A stretch of 64,000 bases of DNA from UBA8941 sp963780545 (GTDB lineage Archaea; Thermoproteota; Bathyarchaeia; TCS64). Position 1 is the first letter of the stretch, and each line of letters starts with the position of its first letter. The notes under the pieces were generated by a model. It did no database searches. It was not told the origin of the DNA and worked only from the letters and a program-made list of their open reading frames with translations. The translations under genes and the position numbers were made by a program. The stretch spans positions 1-64,000 of the forward strand of contig CAWACK010000024.1 in the NCBI GenBank assembly GCA_963780545.1. Direction: 5' to 3'. Below, in pieces: positions 1-9,636 of the stretch.

Positions 1-70
1 TAATCCCTCTAGATGCCTTGAATTAAGTGCCTGTGTTGCTGAAACCATTATATCTTCTTAACTTGATCAT

Positions 71-80
71 ACGCGCGCGA
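71..80. repeat. Intergenic alternating CG tract
   Basis: ACGCGCGCGA lies in the AT-rich gap upstream of the first gene. It is one of about 45 such alternating purine-pyrimidine CG tracts, essentially one per intergenic gap in this window. Function unknown. Confidence 0.6.
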
Positions 81-136
81 ATAAAAAACATAAACACCGC
101 TCATGAACCATAAGAGAGAGATGCCATCTGGAATTA

Positions 137-616
137 ATGGAAGTCATCCGTAAACGCAGAAGCTTCAGGAAGTACCGGAAGGACCCTATCCCCGAGGGCG
201 AAATAGAATACATCCTGGAGGCGGCGAAGCTTGCGCCATCATGGGGCAACAGACAGTGCTGGAGATACATAGTCGTGACCGATGAGGCCCTCAGGAAGCG
301 CATAACGATGAGGGACTGGGCCGCCGAGGCTCCAGTTGTGATCGTGGGCTGCGGCGACCCTGAGAAGGCGGGCAACAGGGATGGAAAGCCATACTACATG
401 CTGGACATGGGCATAAGCATGGAGCACCTGATCCTGGCCGCCGCGGAGAGGGGGCTCGGCACATGCTGGATCGGCGAACAACTCGACGAGGCCGCTATCG
501 GGGAGGCACTTGGCATACCCGGAAACATCAGGGTGGTGGCCTTGACTCCACTCGGTTACCCGGATGAGTGTCCCGTATCCAAGGAACGTAAGCCGATGAG
601 TGAGATGGTCAGCTGA
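137..616 (+). CDS. Nitroreductase family protein
   Basis: Probable FMN-dependent NAD(P)H oxidoreductase of the short (about 160-residue) nitroreductase class. The N-terminal RRSFRKY near residues 7-13 is the phosphate-contacting arginine motif for FMN. It is followed by an APSWGN segment near 33-38, and a GLGTCWIG segment near 115-122 matches the family's second conserved block. The ATG at 137 begins directly with the family consensus, so the start is well placed. The stop is TGA. The gene stands alone, convergent with the aminotransferase. The physiological substrate cannot be read from the sequence; members include nitroreductases, dehalogenases and flavin-destructase-like enzymes. Confidence 0.88.
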   Translation: MEVIRKRRSFRKYRKDPIPEGEIEYILEAAKLAPSWGNRQCWRYIVVTDEALRKRITMRDWAAEAPVVIVGCGDPEKAGNRDGKPYYMLDMGISMEHLILAAAERGLGTCWIGEQLDEAAIGEALGIPGNIRVVALTPLGYPDECPVSKERKPMSEMVS

Positions 617-693
617 AACAAGTGGTGAAACCTCGTGATCGTGAGTGCATAGGCTGGGAAGAGCCTCACGTTAGCATCGTCTAAGGAGAAATT

Positions 694-1812
694 CTACTTC
701 CTCTTCTTCGGCAGCCTTTTGGCGGCCCTGTCAAGCCTCTCGAGGCCATCTTTGAGCATGCTTCTGGGACACGCGATGTTGATCCTCATGAACATCGATC
801 CCTCCAAGCCGAACATGACTCCATCGTCGAGCCAGAGCCTGGCCTCCTTGAGCATCCACGTGTGAAGCTCCTCGTCGTTCATGCCGAGGCCTGTGCAGTC
901 GACCCAGGCTAGGTACGTGCCCTCGAGTGGGTAGACCCTAAGCTGCGGGATATTCTTCCTGATGTAGTCCTCGAAGTACGCTAGGTTTGCCTTGAGGTAG
1001 GTCAGCAGCTCCTCGAGCCACGGCTCCCCTTTGGCGTATGCGGCTTCCTGTGCCACCATGCCGAAGAGGTTGGGGTTGCCTATGCTGCAGTTGGTTGTGA
1101 CGTTTTTGAAGGCGTCGTACAGTTTTTGGTTAGGGATGATGGCGTCGGCGTTCTGCAGGCCGGCGATGTTGAATGTCTTGTTGGGGGCAGTTAGCGTGAC
1201 CGTCCTCATGAGGGCGTCGTCGCTGATTGTGGCGGTGCATGTGTGCTTCGTCTTGCCCAGGATCAGGTCGCTGTGAATCTCATCCGATATGATGATTATG
1301 TTCTTCTCCTTGCAGACCTCGACGAGCCGCTTAAGCTCGTCCCTCTTCCAGACGCGGCCAACGGGGTTGTGTGGGCTGCATAGAATGATCATCTTGGCTC
1401 TACCATCGATCTTCTTCTCGAGATCCTCGAAGTCCATTACGTAGCTGCCGTTCACGATCTTTAGCGGGTTGTTGACGACTTGGCGGCCGTTGTTCAGAAT
1501 GGCGTATCCGAAGGGATGGTAGACCGGCGGCTGGATTATGACCTTGTCTCCGGGTTGACTATAGGCTTGCACGCAGATGTTGAATCCGGGGACGACGCCG
1601 GGGCTGGATAGTATCCAGTCCCGCTTGATGCCGTTCCATCCGTTGCGTTTCTTCATCCAGCTGATGAGGCCGTCGTAGTAGCCATCGGTTCTGGATGTGT
1701 ACCCGTATATCGGGTGGGCGGCCCTCTCTTTGACGGCTGCGACTATCTCGGGTGCGCATGCGAAGTCCATATCCGCGACCCACATCGGGAGGACGTCTTC
1801 GTACCCGATCAT
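694..1812 (-). CDS. MalY/PatB-type aminotransferase (C-S lyase), 5' end frameshifted
   Basis: PLP-dependent fold-type I enzyme of the MalY/PatB group, which cleaves cystathionine-like C-S bonds or transaminates. The open frame starts MIGYEDVLPMWVADMDF. The substrate-loop motif LPMWVADMDF, the SPGVVPG block, the CSPHNPVGRVW block (PLP-binding Asn), ISDEIHSD (PLP Asp) and a Lys in TAPNKTFNIAG (Schiff base) are all present. The family N-terminus (YDFDTVI) is encoded just upstream from an ATG at 1885 but in another frame. Removing one base at 1858 restores a continuous FDTVIDRLPTSSDKW. The frame is therefore about 25 residues short of the family. It ends in TAG. Internal start, pseudogene or sequence error are all possible. 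Confidence 0.85.
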   Translation of the reverse strand: MIGYEDVLPMWVADMDFACAPEIVAAVKERAAHPIYGYTSRTDGYYDGLISWMKKRNGWNGIKRDWILSSPGVVPGFNICVQAYSQPGDKVIIQPPVYHPFGYAILNNGRQVVNNPLKIVNGSYVMDFEDLEKKIDGRAKMIILCSPHNPVGRVWKRDELKRLVEVCKEKNIIIISDEIHSDLILGKTKHTCTATISDDALMRTVTLTAPNKTFNIAGLQNADAIIPNQKLYDAFKNVTTNCSIGNPNLFGMVAQEAAYAKGEPWLEELLTYLKANLAYFEDYIRKNIPQLRVYPLEGTYLAWVDCTGLGMNDEELHTWMLKEARLWLDDGVMFGLEGSMFMRINIACPRSMLKDGLERLDRAAKRLPKKRK

Positions 1813-1885
1813 CTTCTTACCGTAGCTCCATTTATCGGAGCTGGTTGGGAGTCTGTCTGATAACTGTGTCGAAGTCGTACACCAT
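1813..1885 (-). pseudogene. Out-of-frame 5' end of the MalY/PatB aminotransferase
   Basis: An ATG at 1885 opens M-V-Y-D-F-D-T-V-I, the conserved N-terminus of the family, then runs into TAA in the same frame. A single extra base at position 1858 separates it from the continuation D-R-L-P-T-S-S-D-K-W, which is in frame with the main body. Confidence 0.75.
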
Positions 1886-2027
1886 GCGACTCACAGAATT
1901 TTACTAAACACACTAGCATATGAGTTCACCCACATGCGCGCATTGGAAAATGGACCACTTAGATTTTCGTTCCTCCCCCGATGACACAGACAAATTCTAT
2001 TATGGTGATACAGGTTTTCCATCTAGA

Positions 2028-2816
2028 ATGGTTGAAACGCACCATTTTCCTCGCTTGAAAGAAGTAGTTTTCATATTCATGATACTCGTGGTGTTACTCT
2101 TCCCCACCCTAACCTCCCATGCGCAGTCCGTCGGCGTTCAAGTCGGGGACTGGGTGAAGTACAGCTACTCTGGACAATCCCCCTTCTCCGCCGATTGGAT
2201 CAAGGTCGAGGTAACGAGCGTCGACGCCTCAGGCCTCATCCACGTAGAGGAGTCCTTTCACCTGCTGAACGGAACAGTGGTTCTGGACCCCAGAGACTAC
2301 ACGTTTAACGTCGGCAACTCCGGGGGCAACTTCTCCTTCGCCGGAGGCCCCGTGGCATTACCAGCCAACTCAGGTAAAGGTTTCACCTCGGGTGTAGACC
2401 TCGGATACGGGTACCACCCCTTCGTCATAGACGTTGAGGAGAGCAGAACCTACGCGGGGAAGAACTGGGCCGTGGTTGGTATCGAAAACGGATACAACTA
2501 CAACGACACATCCTTCACCGCGTACTGGGATAAGCCAACCGGATGGCTGCTCCAGTTCTCTATCAACTACAAGGGAGAGCTGTGGAACAGCTTCGTCGTC
2601 ACAGAGGCGAACATACAAGGCGGAGGCGCAGGAGGAGGCAGCCAGGCATCCGCAGTCATACTCTCAGCCAACTCAAACACCATCCGAACGGACTCGAGGA
2701 AGGTGATCTCAATCACAGCCGTCGTCAAAGCAAACGACGGGAGTCCTGTACCGAATGGGATGCCATACAATTCACAATCATACCCGCATCGGGTGACCTC
2801 GGCGGAGCCCAGCTGA
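2028..2816 (+). CDS. Secreted multidomain protein, N-terminal part (frameshifted)
   Basis: N-terminal portion of a large exported protein. I prefer the ATG at 2028 to one at 1920 because the longer frame would run through an intergenic CG tract (ATGCGCGCAT, 1934-1943). From 2028 there is a charged N-region, a hydrophobic signal segment (VVFIFMILVVLLF) and an AQS cleavage-like site. The mature part is rich in aromatic and Gly/Asn residues (VGDWVKYSYSG and similar), typical of archaeal surface proteins. It then enters an Ig-like domain (VVKANDGSPVPNG) and loses frame after GGG at 2757-2759. The domain continues in the next frame as DAIQFTIIPASGD. Confidence 0.72.
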   Translation: MVETHHFPRLKEVVFIFMILVVLLFPTLTSHAQSVGVQVGDWVKYSYSGQSPFSADWIKVEVTSVDASGLIHVEESFHLLNGTVVLDPRDYTFNVGNSGGNFSFAGGPVALPANSGKGFTSGVDLGYGYHPFVIDVEESRTYAGKNWAVVGIENGYNYNDTSFTAYWDKPTGWLLQFSINYKGELWNSFVVTEANIQGGGAGGGSQASAVILSANSNTIRTDSRKVISITAVVKANDGSPVPNGMPYNSQSYPHRVTSAEPS

Positions 2817-4765
2817 CATCCGATACCGTGGACACGGTCGGTGGACAGGCAACAACAACCCTAATAGGTCCAACCCAGTCGTTCTGGAGCAGCCACGACC
2901 CATCCAAACCCGATCAGAACAAGCTCATCCTCGGCGCCAGCAGTGGCGACGTGGTCTCAGACCCAGTCACCATCAGCATCACGCCAATTCGCACAGTAAG
3001 CTTCCAAACCGACCAGGCTTCCTATGAGCAGGGCATGGCCGTGACCTTCAAAGGCCAGGTCTTCTACAACGGGACAGGGTATGCACCGGATGCCAATCAG
3101 GTGAGCTTCGACACGACCATCCCGGGCGCCGAAGGCTGGAACACTGCCCTCAACACGACCACCGGAGCAGAAGGCAACTTCACCCTGATGCCCTTCGCGG
3201 GGTGGAACACGGGCACATACAATGTTAAGGTGAGGGCCCTTGTGACCATCCAGAATGGTGAAGGAGGAGAAACAAGATACCAGATCAGCAACGTGACAAG
3301 CTTCAAAGTGGTCCAAGCCACACAACTGACCGACTACACGATGCAGCTCGACATGCTGACTAACATGTACAAGGAAGCAATCCCGAGGGGCCCCATGCTA
3401 TCTATGCGCTACCTCAACGCCATAGGCTTAGTGCCTAGGGACATGCGCGGCAGCTACGAGAACACCTTCATAGCGGGAAGCAAGGACGACCCAAACAGCG
3501 ATTATGTTTGTGGAGGCTACCAGACAAAGGTCCTCACCTTCTTCGACAGCATACGCTTCAACAAGGACCCCGCGATTCGGCAACTCCTCAGGGGCCTCGA
3601 CTACGGACCCATCCAGAGGGGGATACCGAATGGCTATTCCATGGGCATCGGACAGCAGTTAACCGGACACGTCGCCGTAATACTTTACAGAATAGGCTCA
3701 ACCTGGAACGGCCTGCAGAGCAGTCACCGGGGCGTAGGGTCTACGGTGTTCGACCCATGGATCACTCAGACACCACAAGTATACACGCTCAACAGCTGGG
3801 TCGGCAAATGGGGCTTCCCCCAGGCGGATGAAACCAAGGTGGACCAGACGGGCCCCAACACGGCCTTCGCGGGCTACCCCATCACAGGCGCCCCCATATG
3901 CCCGAACCCAAATATGAGGCAGACGAAGTCTGTCAGCTCCGCAAACCCCTCGAACAGCCTCATCGCCCGGTGCCCAGTAGACATGCTTGTCACCGACTCC
4001 CAGGGAAGAAGCGTCGGCATGCTGCCAAACGGGACGCTCGTCCAGGAATTCCCAGCATACGCTGAAAGGTACACAGACAACAACAGCCAGACTCTGGGCT
4101 GGTACTTCGGCCTAGAGCCAGGCACATACAGTGTCGTAATCACAGGCCACTCCAGCGGAGAATTCAGGATCCTAATCAGCGGCGCAGCGACAGGAGGCCA
4201 AGCAGTAGACTACGGTAACCAGACGATCGTGGAGGGGGCCCAAGCGAAGATGACCCTCGGCTCGGACAACACCCAACCAACCCTGACCCTACCGGACGGA
4301 TCAACGGTCACGCCCAAACCATACCAGCTCGTCGCATCCAACTCGACGGGCGGGGGCCAAGCAAACTTCATCGTCAGCAACCTAAACATAAACCCAACGC
4401 AGATCGACGTCGGGGGAGTGGTGAACATAAGCGCCAACGTCACAAATACGGGTCAAACCGACGGCACATACAACACCACACTGGTCGTAAACAACCGGGT
4501 GGTTGGCTACAAGGTGGTTACTTTAAGCCCAGGCCAGACGACGAAGGTTGGTTGGCATACGACGAGCGCGTGGACTGCAGGATCATACGATGTAGATATC
4601 GGTGGGCAGAATAGTGCCTTCACCATCGCCAGCGGATCTACACCATCATCTGGGAGCGGGTCCAGCGGCGGCGTCCCTGGGTACACTTCATTATCTATTG
4701 TGATTGGTGTAATCATCGGCATCGCCCTACTTATGTACTCGTCGCACACGCATGAACATCGGTAA
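2760..4765 (+). CDS. Secreted Cys-His protein with CARDB domain and C-terminal anchor (frameshifted 3' part)
   Basis: Continuation of the preceding exported protein. Adding one G to the run at 2757-2759 joins the two frames. An Ig-like bacterial-surface domain is followed by a region around 3480-3800 with a Cys (DYVCGGYQTKV), a His (TGHVAVILYRIG) and an Asp (STVFDPWITQ) in the order of a transglutaminase/papain-like Cys-His-Asp triad. Next comes a CARDB-like domain (NLNINPTQIDVGGVVNISAN, about 4380-4615), a Ser/Gly linker, and a C-terminal hydrophobic anchor (SIVIGVIIGIALLMY) with a short basic tail. The protein is probably displayed outside the cell. Peptidase or crosslinking activity is inferred only from residue spacing. 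No standard start fits the junction, so it is unlikely to be an independent gene. Confidence 0.7.
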
Positions 4766-4903
4766 AATTAGTTCACGCGCATGGATGTGAGGTTATTGTC
4801 TTATCTCCCCGCACAAGTGCGTACATGGGTATTGGTTGAGATCTTTGAAATCTTCTCTGGATTATTTATCTAATACGGGGTGATCCCTTTCCTGAAATAT
4901 AAC

Positions 4904-5581
4904 ATGCTTGATACCAACGACTTCAAAGCGGTGCTGTTCGACAAAGACGGTGTTCTGATAGACTCGATGGACACCTGCTTCGACGCCATAAACGGTACTC
5001 TTAGACACTATGGGATGCCAGAGATAACAAGGGACTATTATATGCGGAATCTCTGGGGCATGAAGTCTTGGACGATATTCGAAGATTCGGCGAGCCTAAC
5101 CAGTGACGAGGTTGGTGAGAGGGTTGAATACTATAACAAACTGAGAGACGAATGCGACGAGAAAACAAAGGCTTTCCCGCACGCAACAGAGGTTCTAAGG
5201 TCCCTCAAGGAGTCGGGAAAAATCAAGATTGGGCTAGTCACAAACACGATGAAAAGCACAGCAATCAAGATCCTTGAGGGCTATTCCTGGGCCTCATACT
5301 TCGACGTGGTGGTTGGGGGAGACGATTCGGAGCCAAAGCCCTCACCTAAACCGATTCTGCTCGCATGCGGGAAGCTGGGTACTCTACCTGAGGAGACTCT
5401 GTTCGTGGGTGATACAGATGCTGATATAGATGCGGGTAAGTCCGCAGGCTGCGTGACAGCTATTGTTGCCTCCTCCATGAGTTTCGAGCAGCTGTCCGTG
5501 ATAAAGGGGATAATCCCAATCAATGACATAATAGATGTGCTTAGGCTTGCGGGTGTGCACAGCACGCGCTCTAGCAAGTAA
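4904..5581 (+). CDS. HAD-superfamily phosphatase, phosphoglycolate phosphatase-like
   Basis: Haloacid-dehalogenase hydrolase with an alpha-helical cap (subfamily IA). Motif I is DKDGVLID, with Asp nucleophile and Asp acid/base in the first 20 residues. Motif II is the Thr in LVTNT, motif III the Lys in SEPKPSPKP, and motif IV is VGDTDADIDAG. All catalytic residues are present. The length of about 225 residues is normal for Gph-like enzymes. The frame also permits a GTG start at 4880, but the ATG at 4904 leaves only the usual short leader before motif I. Substrate unknown; phosphoglycolate or another small phosphomonoester is likely. Confidence 0.88.
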   Translation: MLDTNDFKAVLFDKDGVLIDSMDTCFDAINGTLRHYGMPEITRDYYMRNLWGMKSWTIFEDSASLTSDEVGERVEYYNKLRDECDEKTKAFPHATEVLRSLKESGKIKIGLVTNTMKSTAIKILEGYSWASYFDVVVGGDDSEPKPSPKPILLACGKLGTLPEETLFVGDTDADIDAGKSAGCVTAIVASSMSFEQLSVIKGIIPINDIIDVLRLAGVHSTRSSK

Positions 5582-5774
5582 ATAAATCTAGATTTTCTCC
5601 CTCATACGCTTCTTATCGCATGCGCAACCCATTGGCAGTCTGGGCGGAGTGTGAAAATATTCAGTATGTGAGCGGGTGAGTGTGCTACAAAGCATCCCAA
5701 GGCTTCCTAGAAACGTTTCATGACAAAGGTTAATAGACGCAACCCTGAATCAGCGAGCGACGCGGGGGTTAATC

Positions 5775-6539
5775 TTGTCGAATATATCGCTCATGGACGT
5801 ATCCAAGTCCTTTGGAGAAGTGAAGGCGGTCAACGGCTTAAGCCTCAGCGTCGAGCCCGGAGATGTCATGGGGCTACTTGGACCAAACGGCTCAGGCAAA
5901 AGCACAACCATGAAGATCATAATGGGAGTCATCAAACCCGACTTGGGTAACATCAAGGTGTGTGGCGTGGATGTCGGAGCTCATCCGATCGAGGCGAGAA
6001 AGCAGATAGGCTACGTCCCTGAAACCCCCTTTCTCTACGAGTACCTCACCGCCTCAGAGTACCTCGACCTAGTGGGTATAGCGTATGGACTATCCTCGGA
6101 GGAGCGAAAGAATAGAGTGAGTGAACTCCTACAAATCCTCCAGATGGACAAGCACGTCAACGAGCTAATGAGCGGCTACTCGCAAGGCATGAGACAGAAA
6201 GTGGCCTTGATCTCAGCGCTTATGCATCGGCCCAAGGTCCTGATATTAGATGAACCCCTGAATGGGCTCGACCCAAGATCAGCGAGAATAGTAAAGGAGA
6301 TCCTGCACCGACTAGCAGGAGAAGGGGTCTCCATCCTTTTCAGCACACATGTACTGGAGATAGCTGACGCGATCTGCAACGCGATTACGATAATCGGCGA
6401 CGGTTCAGTCGTAGCCAGAGGGACTCCCAAGGAGATCAAAGGCATGGCTGGCCTCAAGGGTTCGAGCCTTGAGGACGTTTTCCTGAAGTTAACTGGTGGA
6501 GAGGACACCGCGAAGCTCGTGGAGGCCCTCAGGCTGTGA
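5775..6539 (+). CDS. ABC transporter ATP-binding protein
   Basis: ATPase subunit of an ABC-2-type exporter, about 254 residues. Walker A GPNGSGKST is at 36-44, the signature SGYSQGM at about 133-139, Walker B VLILDEP at about 155-161, and the switch His is in FSTHVLE. The start is TTG at 5775, with an in-frame ATG six codons later as an alternative. The stop TGA overlaps the GTG start of the permease gene by 4 bp (GTGA), so the two are translationally coupled and form one transporter. Exporters of this class move drugs, peptides or glycans; the cargo cannot be assigned. Confidence 0.93.
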   Translation: MSNISLMDVSKSFGEVKAVNGLSLSVEPGDVMGLLGPNGSGKSTTMKIIMGVIKPDLGNIKVCGVDVGAHPIEARKQIGYVPETPFLYEYLTASEYLDLVGIAYGLSSEERKNRVSELLQILQMDKHVNELMSGYSQGMRQKVALISALMHRPKVLILDEPLNGLDPRSARIVKEILHRLAGEGVSILFSTHVLEIADAICNAITIIGDGSVVARGTPKEIKGMAGLKGSSLEDVFLKLTGGEDTAKLVEALRL

Positions 6540-8152
6540 GATTCAGGCTGGTTGCAGCCCTATCCTCAGCCCTCTTCAAGTCCTACCTTCGATCGACTCG
6601 GGGTGGCAGGGTGACATTCTTCTCAAAACCGATGGTCATGCTCATTTTCGACGCCGCAATGTTTGTGGCTCCACTAGCATTAATGTGGAATATCCTGGGA
6701 ATGATACCGGAAGCCTCAGCTGCGGTGTTGGCGCCGTTCGTCACCCAAGCAATAATCGGCGTACCCATCCTGATGACCTCCTCTGTGATCGTCGCCGGGC
6801 TCATATTTGAGCTCGGGCAGGGGTCAGCCATCTCCTCCAGCGAGGCGGTGAATTGGCTTCCCCTCACCACGAGTGAATACGTCGCCGCCTCAGCGCTATC
6901 GACCTCATTCATATACTCCGAGATTCTAGCAATCATGGCTGGGCTCACACTGCCTCTGGCCCTGAAGCTGGGGTTGTTTGACCTCTGGCCATTGACAATG
7001 ATGCTCTCCTTGCTCTCTCTAATACTCGGGGCGTTCATCGTCGAGATCCTAAGATCGGTTATGAACAGGGTTTCATCGACAGTCTACAGGAGGAGTAGCC
7101 GCCTGGGGATGATTTCAAGACTCGTAGCACTCATCCTACTCTTCGTAGTTATTCAGATCGCCTTTCAACCCTACTTACTATACTATGTTCTGGGACAGTT
7201 AACCGCCGGAGTGGAAACGGTGTGGGTTATACCCCTCGTCTGGCCCGCCATCGCCCTGATCAGCTTCACGGGCAGAGACCTCCTAAGAGCCGTACTTTTC
7301 TCCGGGTTATCAGTGGTGTTCACCCTCTTAGTTTACGAAGCAGCCTCTCAGCTGAGGCGAATTTACTGGTCGCCAATACCAATCTCTATTTCCTATGACT
7401 CCTCCACGGAGTACATACCCCACTCGTCGAGTGAACTAAGGCTCGGATACAACGCCCTGGAAGCCACCCTCGCATTGAAGGAGTTCAGGGCCCTGCTGCG
7501 TAGAAGGGATATGGCGAGGTTCATCGCGATACCGGTCGTCATCGTGATCTCCTCAATTCTTCCAATAATCCTCTCTCCGAATAGAGGGGATGGGGGTTCG
7601 GTGTTCCTCGTCGCTTTGACTATTCCCTACATAACGCCTCTGATGTTTTCAACGATTGTGATAGGTCAAGAGGGAAAATCAGTGATGAACCTACTCACTC
7701 TACCCATTAAGCCCAATGAGTTGATTAAAGGGAAGCTGGCACCCGCATGGCTGATATCGGGGGTAGCCACCGTGGGCCTGATACTGGCCTTAGAGTTCAT
7801 CACACCAATCAGCTTGATCGATGCCTCGGAGGTCTTGGTGACGGCGTTTCTGGTCATCTTGATCAACTGCTTCATTGGTCTCGGTGTGGGTACCAGGTGG
7901 CCGGATTATAACGTTGGGGCGAGGAGTAGATACGTTTCTTTGAAGGGTTTCCTCATCGGGTTCCTTTTAACTGGGTTTACATCCCTCCTCGTGTTTATAC
8001 CGGTGGTGTTAGGATTTGGTGGAGACGCCGCAGTGCTGGGTTTTTCAACCATATTATTATTCCCTCTTTCATTAATAGTCGGTTGCGTTATCCTCGTTTT
8101 ATCCTATATATTCTGTAGGAGAGGCATCGAGAACCTCCTTACTAATTTCTGA
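6536..8152 (+). CDS. ABC-2-type permease, polytopic
   Basis: Large integral membrane protein of 538 residues and the membrane partner of the preceding ATPase, with which it overlaps by 4 bp. Around a dozen hydrophobic segments are visible, grouped in two halves separated by a soluble stretch near residues 275-330 (YDSSTEYIPHSSSEL onwards). The second half starts with a cytoplasmic LKEFRALLRRRDMARF segment, typical of the coupling region before the first helix in ABC-2 permeases. The start is GTG. No periplasmic binding protein lies nearby, consistent with an exporter. Confidence 0.85.
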   Translation: MRFRLVAALSSALFKSYLRSTRGGRVTFFSKPMVMLIFDAAMFVAPLALMWNILGMIPEASAAVLAPFVTQAIIGVPILMTSSVIVAGLIFELGQGSAISSSEAVNWLPLTTSEYVAASALSTSFIYSEILAIMAGLTLPLALKLGLFDLWPLTMMLSLLSLILGAFIVEILRSVMNRVSSTVYRRSSRLGMISRLVALILLFVVIQIAFQPYLLYYVLGQLTAGVETVWVIPLVWPAIALISFTGRDLLRAVLFSGLSVVFTLLVYEAASQLRRIYWSPIPISISYDSSTEYIPHSSSELRLGYNALEATLALKEFRALLRRRDMARFIAIPVVIVISSILPIILSPNRGDGGSVFLVALTIPYITPLMFSTIVIGQEGKSVMNLLTLPIKPNELIKGKLAPAWLISGVATVGLILALEFITPISLIDASEVLVTAFLVILINCFIGLGVGTRWPDYNVGARSRYVSLKGFLIGFLLTGFTSLLVFIPVVLGFGGDAAVLGFSTILLFPLSLIVGCVILVLSYIFCRRGIENLLTNF

Positions 8153-8186
8153 CCAATAACGATTAAGCGCGGCAGAATACTTTCGC

Positions 8187-8197
8187 AACGCGCGCGC
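8187..8197. repeat. Intergenic CG tract between convergent genes
   Basis: AACGCGCGCGC lies in the 62-bp gap between the convergent stops of the permease and the phosphoesterase, the only non-coding sequence there. The position would suit a transcription or chromatin boundary, but no function is shown. Confidence 0.55.
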
Positions 8198-8214
8198 AGA
8201 ACTAATGTCTCGGC

Positions 8215-9636
8215 TTATGGATGTAGCCTTTTTCTAAAAATGATGACGATGGCCACTATCAGGGTAGCGCTGGCTCCAACCGCTATATAGACGGGGTAGG
8301 GATTCGACCAAGTTGAGCTTGAGGGAGGGGTTTCGTTGGCTGGGCCGACGAAGTTGGCTGCCTCAACAAGCGTCGGCTGGGGAGCCTGGCTGAAGTCAAA
8401 GCAGTTCAACATGTCTTTAGCCGCCACATCTCTCGAATCCAGCGTGTTGAGGCTGAAGGTAACCTCAGCCAGCCTCAACATTGAGGCGAACTCATACTCC
8501 GTGGAGTCTATGTAGTGGTGCTTAGCGTAGGGGGAGATCACCAGCGTCGGGACCCGGAAGCCCTCCCCATACTGGTCGACAATCGGCGGTGGAACGTGGT
8601 CGTAGAAGCCCCCGTAGTCGTCCCAGGTCACCAAGATTGCTGAGGATGACCAATACTTGCTCTGCATTACCGCGTTCACTAGGTAGGCCATATAGTCCAT
8701 CCCAGCGTCGCTCCTGGCCGGCGGGTGCTCACTTGGGCTCATCCCCTTGAAGGCCGCCGGGTAGGTCGGCGGCACCCAGCTACCAGGTATAATCCAGGAT
8801 ACCGCTGGGAGGTTGCCGTCCTGTATGTCTGTGATGAAGTTCGCGGTGTTCTTCACATGCGTGGTCAGCTGCCCAGGGTGGTCCCTGAAGTATGTGAATA
8901 TTGGTAAAACATTCCATATAGTCGGTGCCCTAGGGGTCGGACTTCCGTCGTACCAGGTCCATCTGACGCTGGCGTTGCTCAGCTCCTGGGCAAGGGTCGC
9001 CCAGTTGAGGTCGAGCTCGCTCCAGGAGAAGCTTGATGGCGGGTTGTCGATCACCCCTCCGTTGAGGATCCAATTACCGGAGACTCCGTTGACTGGTCCG
9101 TTTGACCCCGAAGCTATGTAAAGGTGGTTGGGGAAGCTTGGCCCCATCTCCGAGCTGAAGAAGTTGTCGCACAGCACGTAGTGGTCCGCGTAGTCCCAGT
9201 AGTATGGTATGTCGGATCTGTCGTAGTAACCCATAGTTAGGTTGCTCTTCTCAGCCGCTACGAAGCCATCCATCTTCCCGCCATCGTAGGCCTGGTGCGC
9301 CACCGCAGAGGCGTGGCTTAGGTCGCCTGTTATCGATTCGCCACTCATGTGAAAGGGCTTGGATGTGGCTGCGGCGAGCTGCTCCGGGTCAGAGACACCT
9401 GGGGGTAGCTCGTCTCCCGTGATGTTGATCGGCTGCGCTACGTTTAGATGAGTCAGCTTTACCGCGGTGCTGGTGTTGCCCAGCTGAGCGTTCGCCGTGA
9501 GACTGCTTGGCAGTCGGTTGGCGCCTGGGTATGTGCCGAAGTAGTTGTCGAATGAGTGGTTTTCCTGGACTATGAAGATGATGTGCTGTATCTTGTTTCC
9601 AGCCGCAGAGGTGGGGGGTGTTCTTCCGAGGCTCAT
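8215..9636 (-). CDS. Membrane-anchored phosphoesterase (AcpA / phospholipase C type)
   Basis: Phosphoesterase of the alkaline-phosphatase-like fold (bacterial acid phosphatase AcpA / non-specific phospholipase C family). The diagnostic metal motif QENHSFDNYFGTYPG lies close to the N-terminus (about 28-42). A second conserved block, LVTWDDYGGFYDHVPPP, lies near 335-350, followed by VPTLVISPYAKHHYIDST. The C-terminus carries a hydrophobic helix (YIAVGASATLIVAIVIIF) with a basic RKRLHP tail, so the enzyme should face outward. No signal peptide is in this frame; a signal-like peptide is encoded immediately upstream but is cut off by an in-frame TAA at 9637-9639. Probable role: release of phosphate from extracellular esters. 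Confidence 0.85.
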   Translation of the reverse strand: MSLGRTPPTSAAGNKIQHIIFIVQENHSFDNYFGTYPGANRLPSSLTANAQLGNTSTAVKLTHLNVAQPINITGDELPPGVSDPEQLAAATSKPFHMSGESITGDLSHASAVAHQAYDGGKMDGFVAAEKSNLTMGYYDRSDIPYYWDYADHYVLCDNFFSSEMGPSFPNHLYIASGSNGPVNGVSGNWILNGGVIDNPPSSFSWSELDLNWATLAQELSNASVRWTWYDGSPTPRAPTIWNVLPIFTYFRDHPGQLTTHVKNTANFITDIQDGNLPAVSWIIPGSWVPPTYPAAFKGMSPSEHPPARSDAGMDYMAYLVNAVMQSKYWSSSAILVTWDDYGGFYDHVPPPIVDQYGEGFRVPTLVISPYAKHHYIDSTEYEFASMLRLAEVTFSLNTLDSRDVAAKDMLNCFDFSQAPQPTLVEAANFVGPANETPPSSSTWSNPYPVYIAVGASATLIVAIVIIFRKRLHP

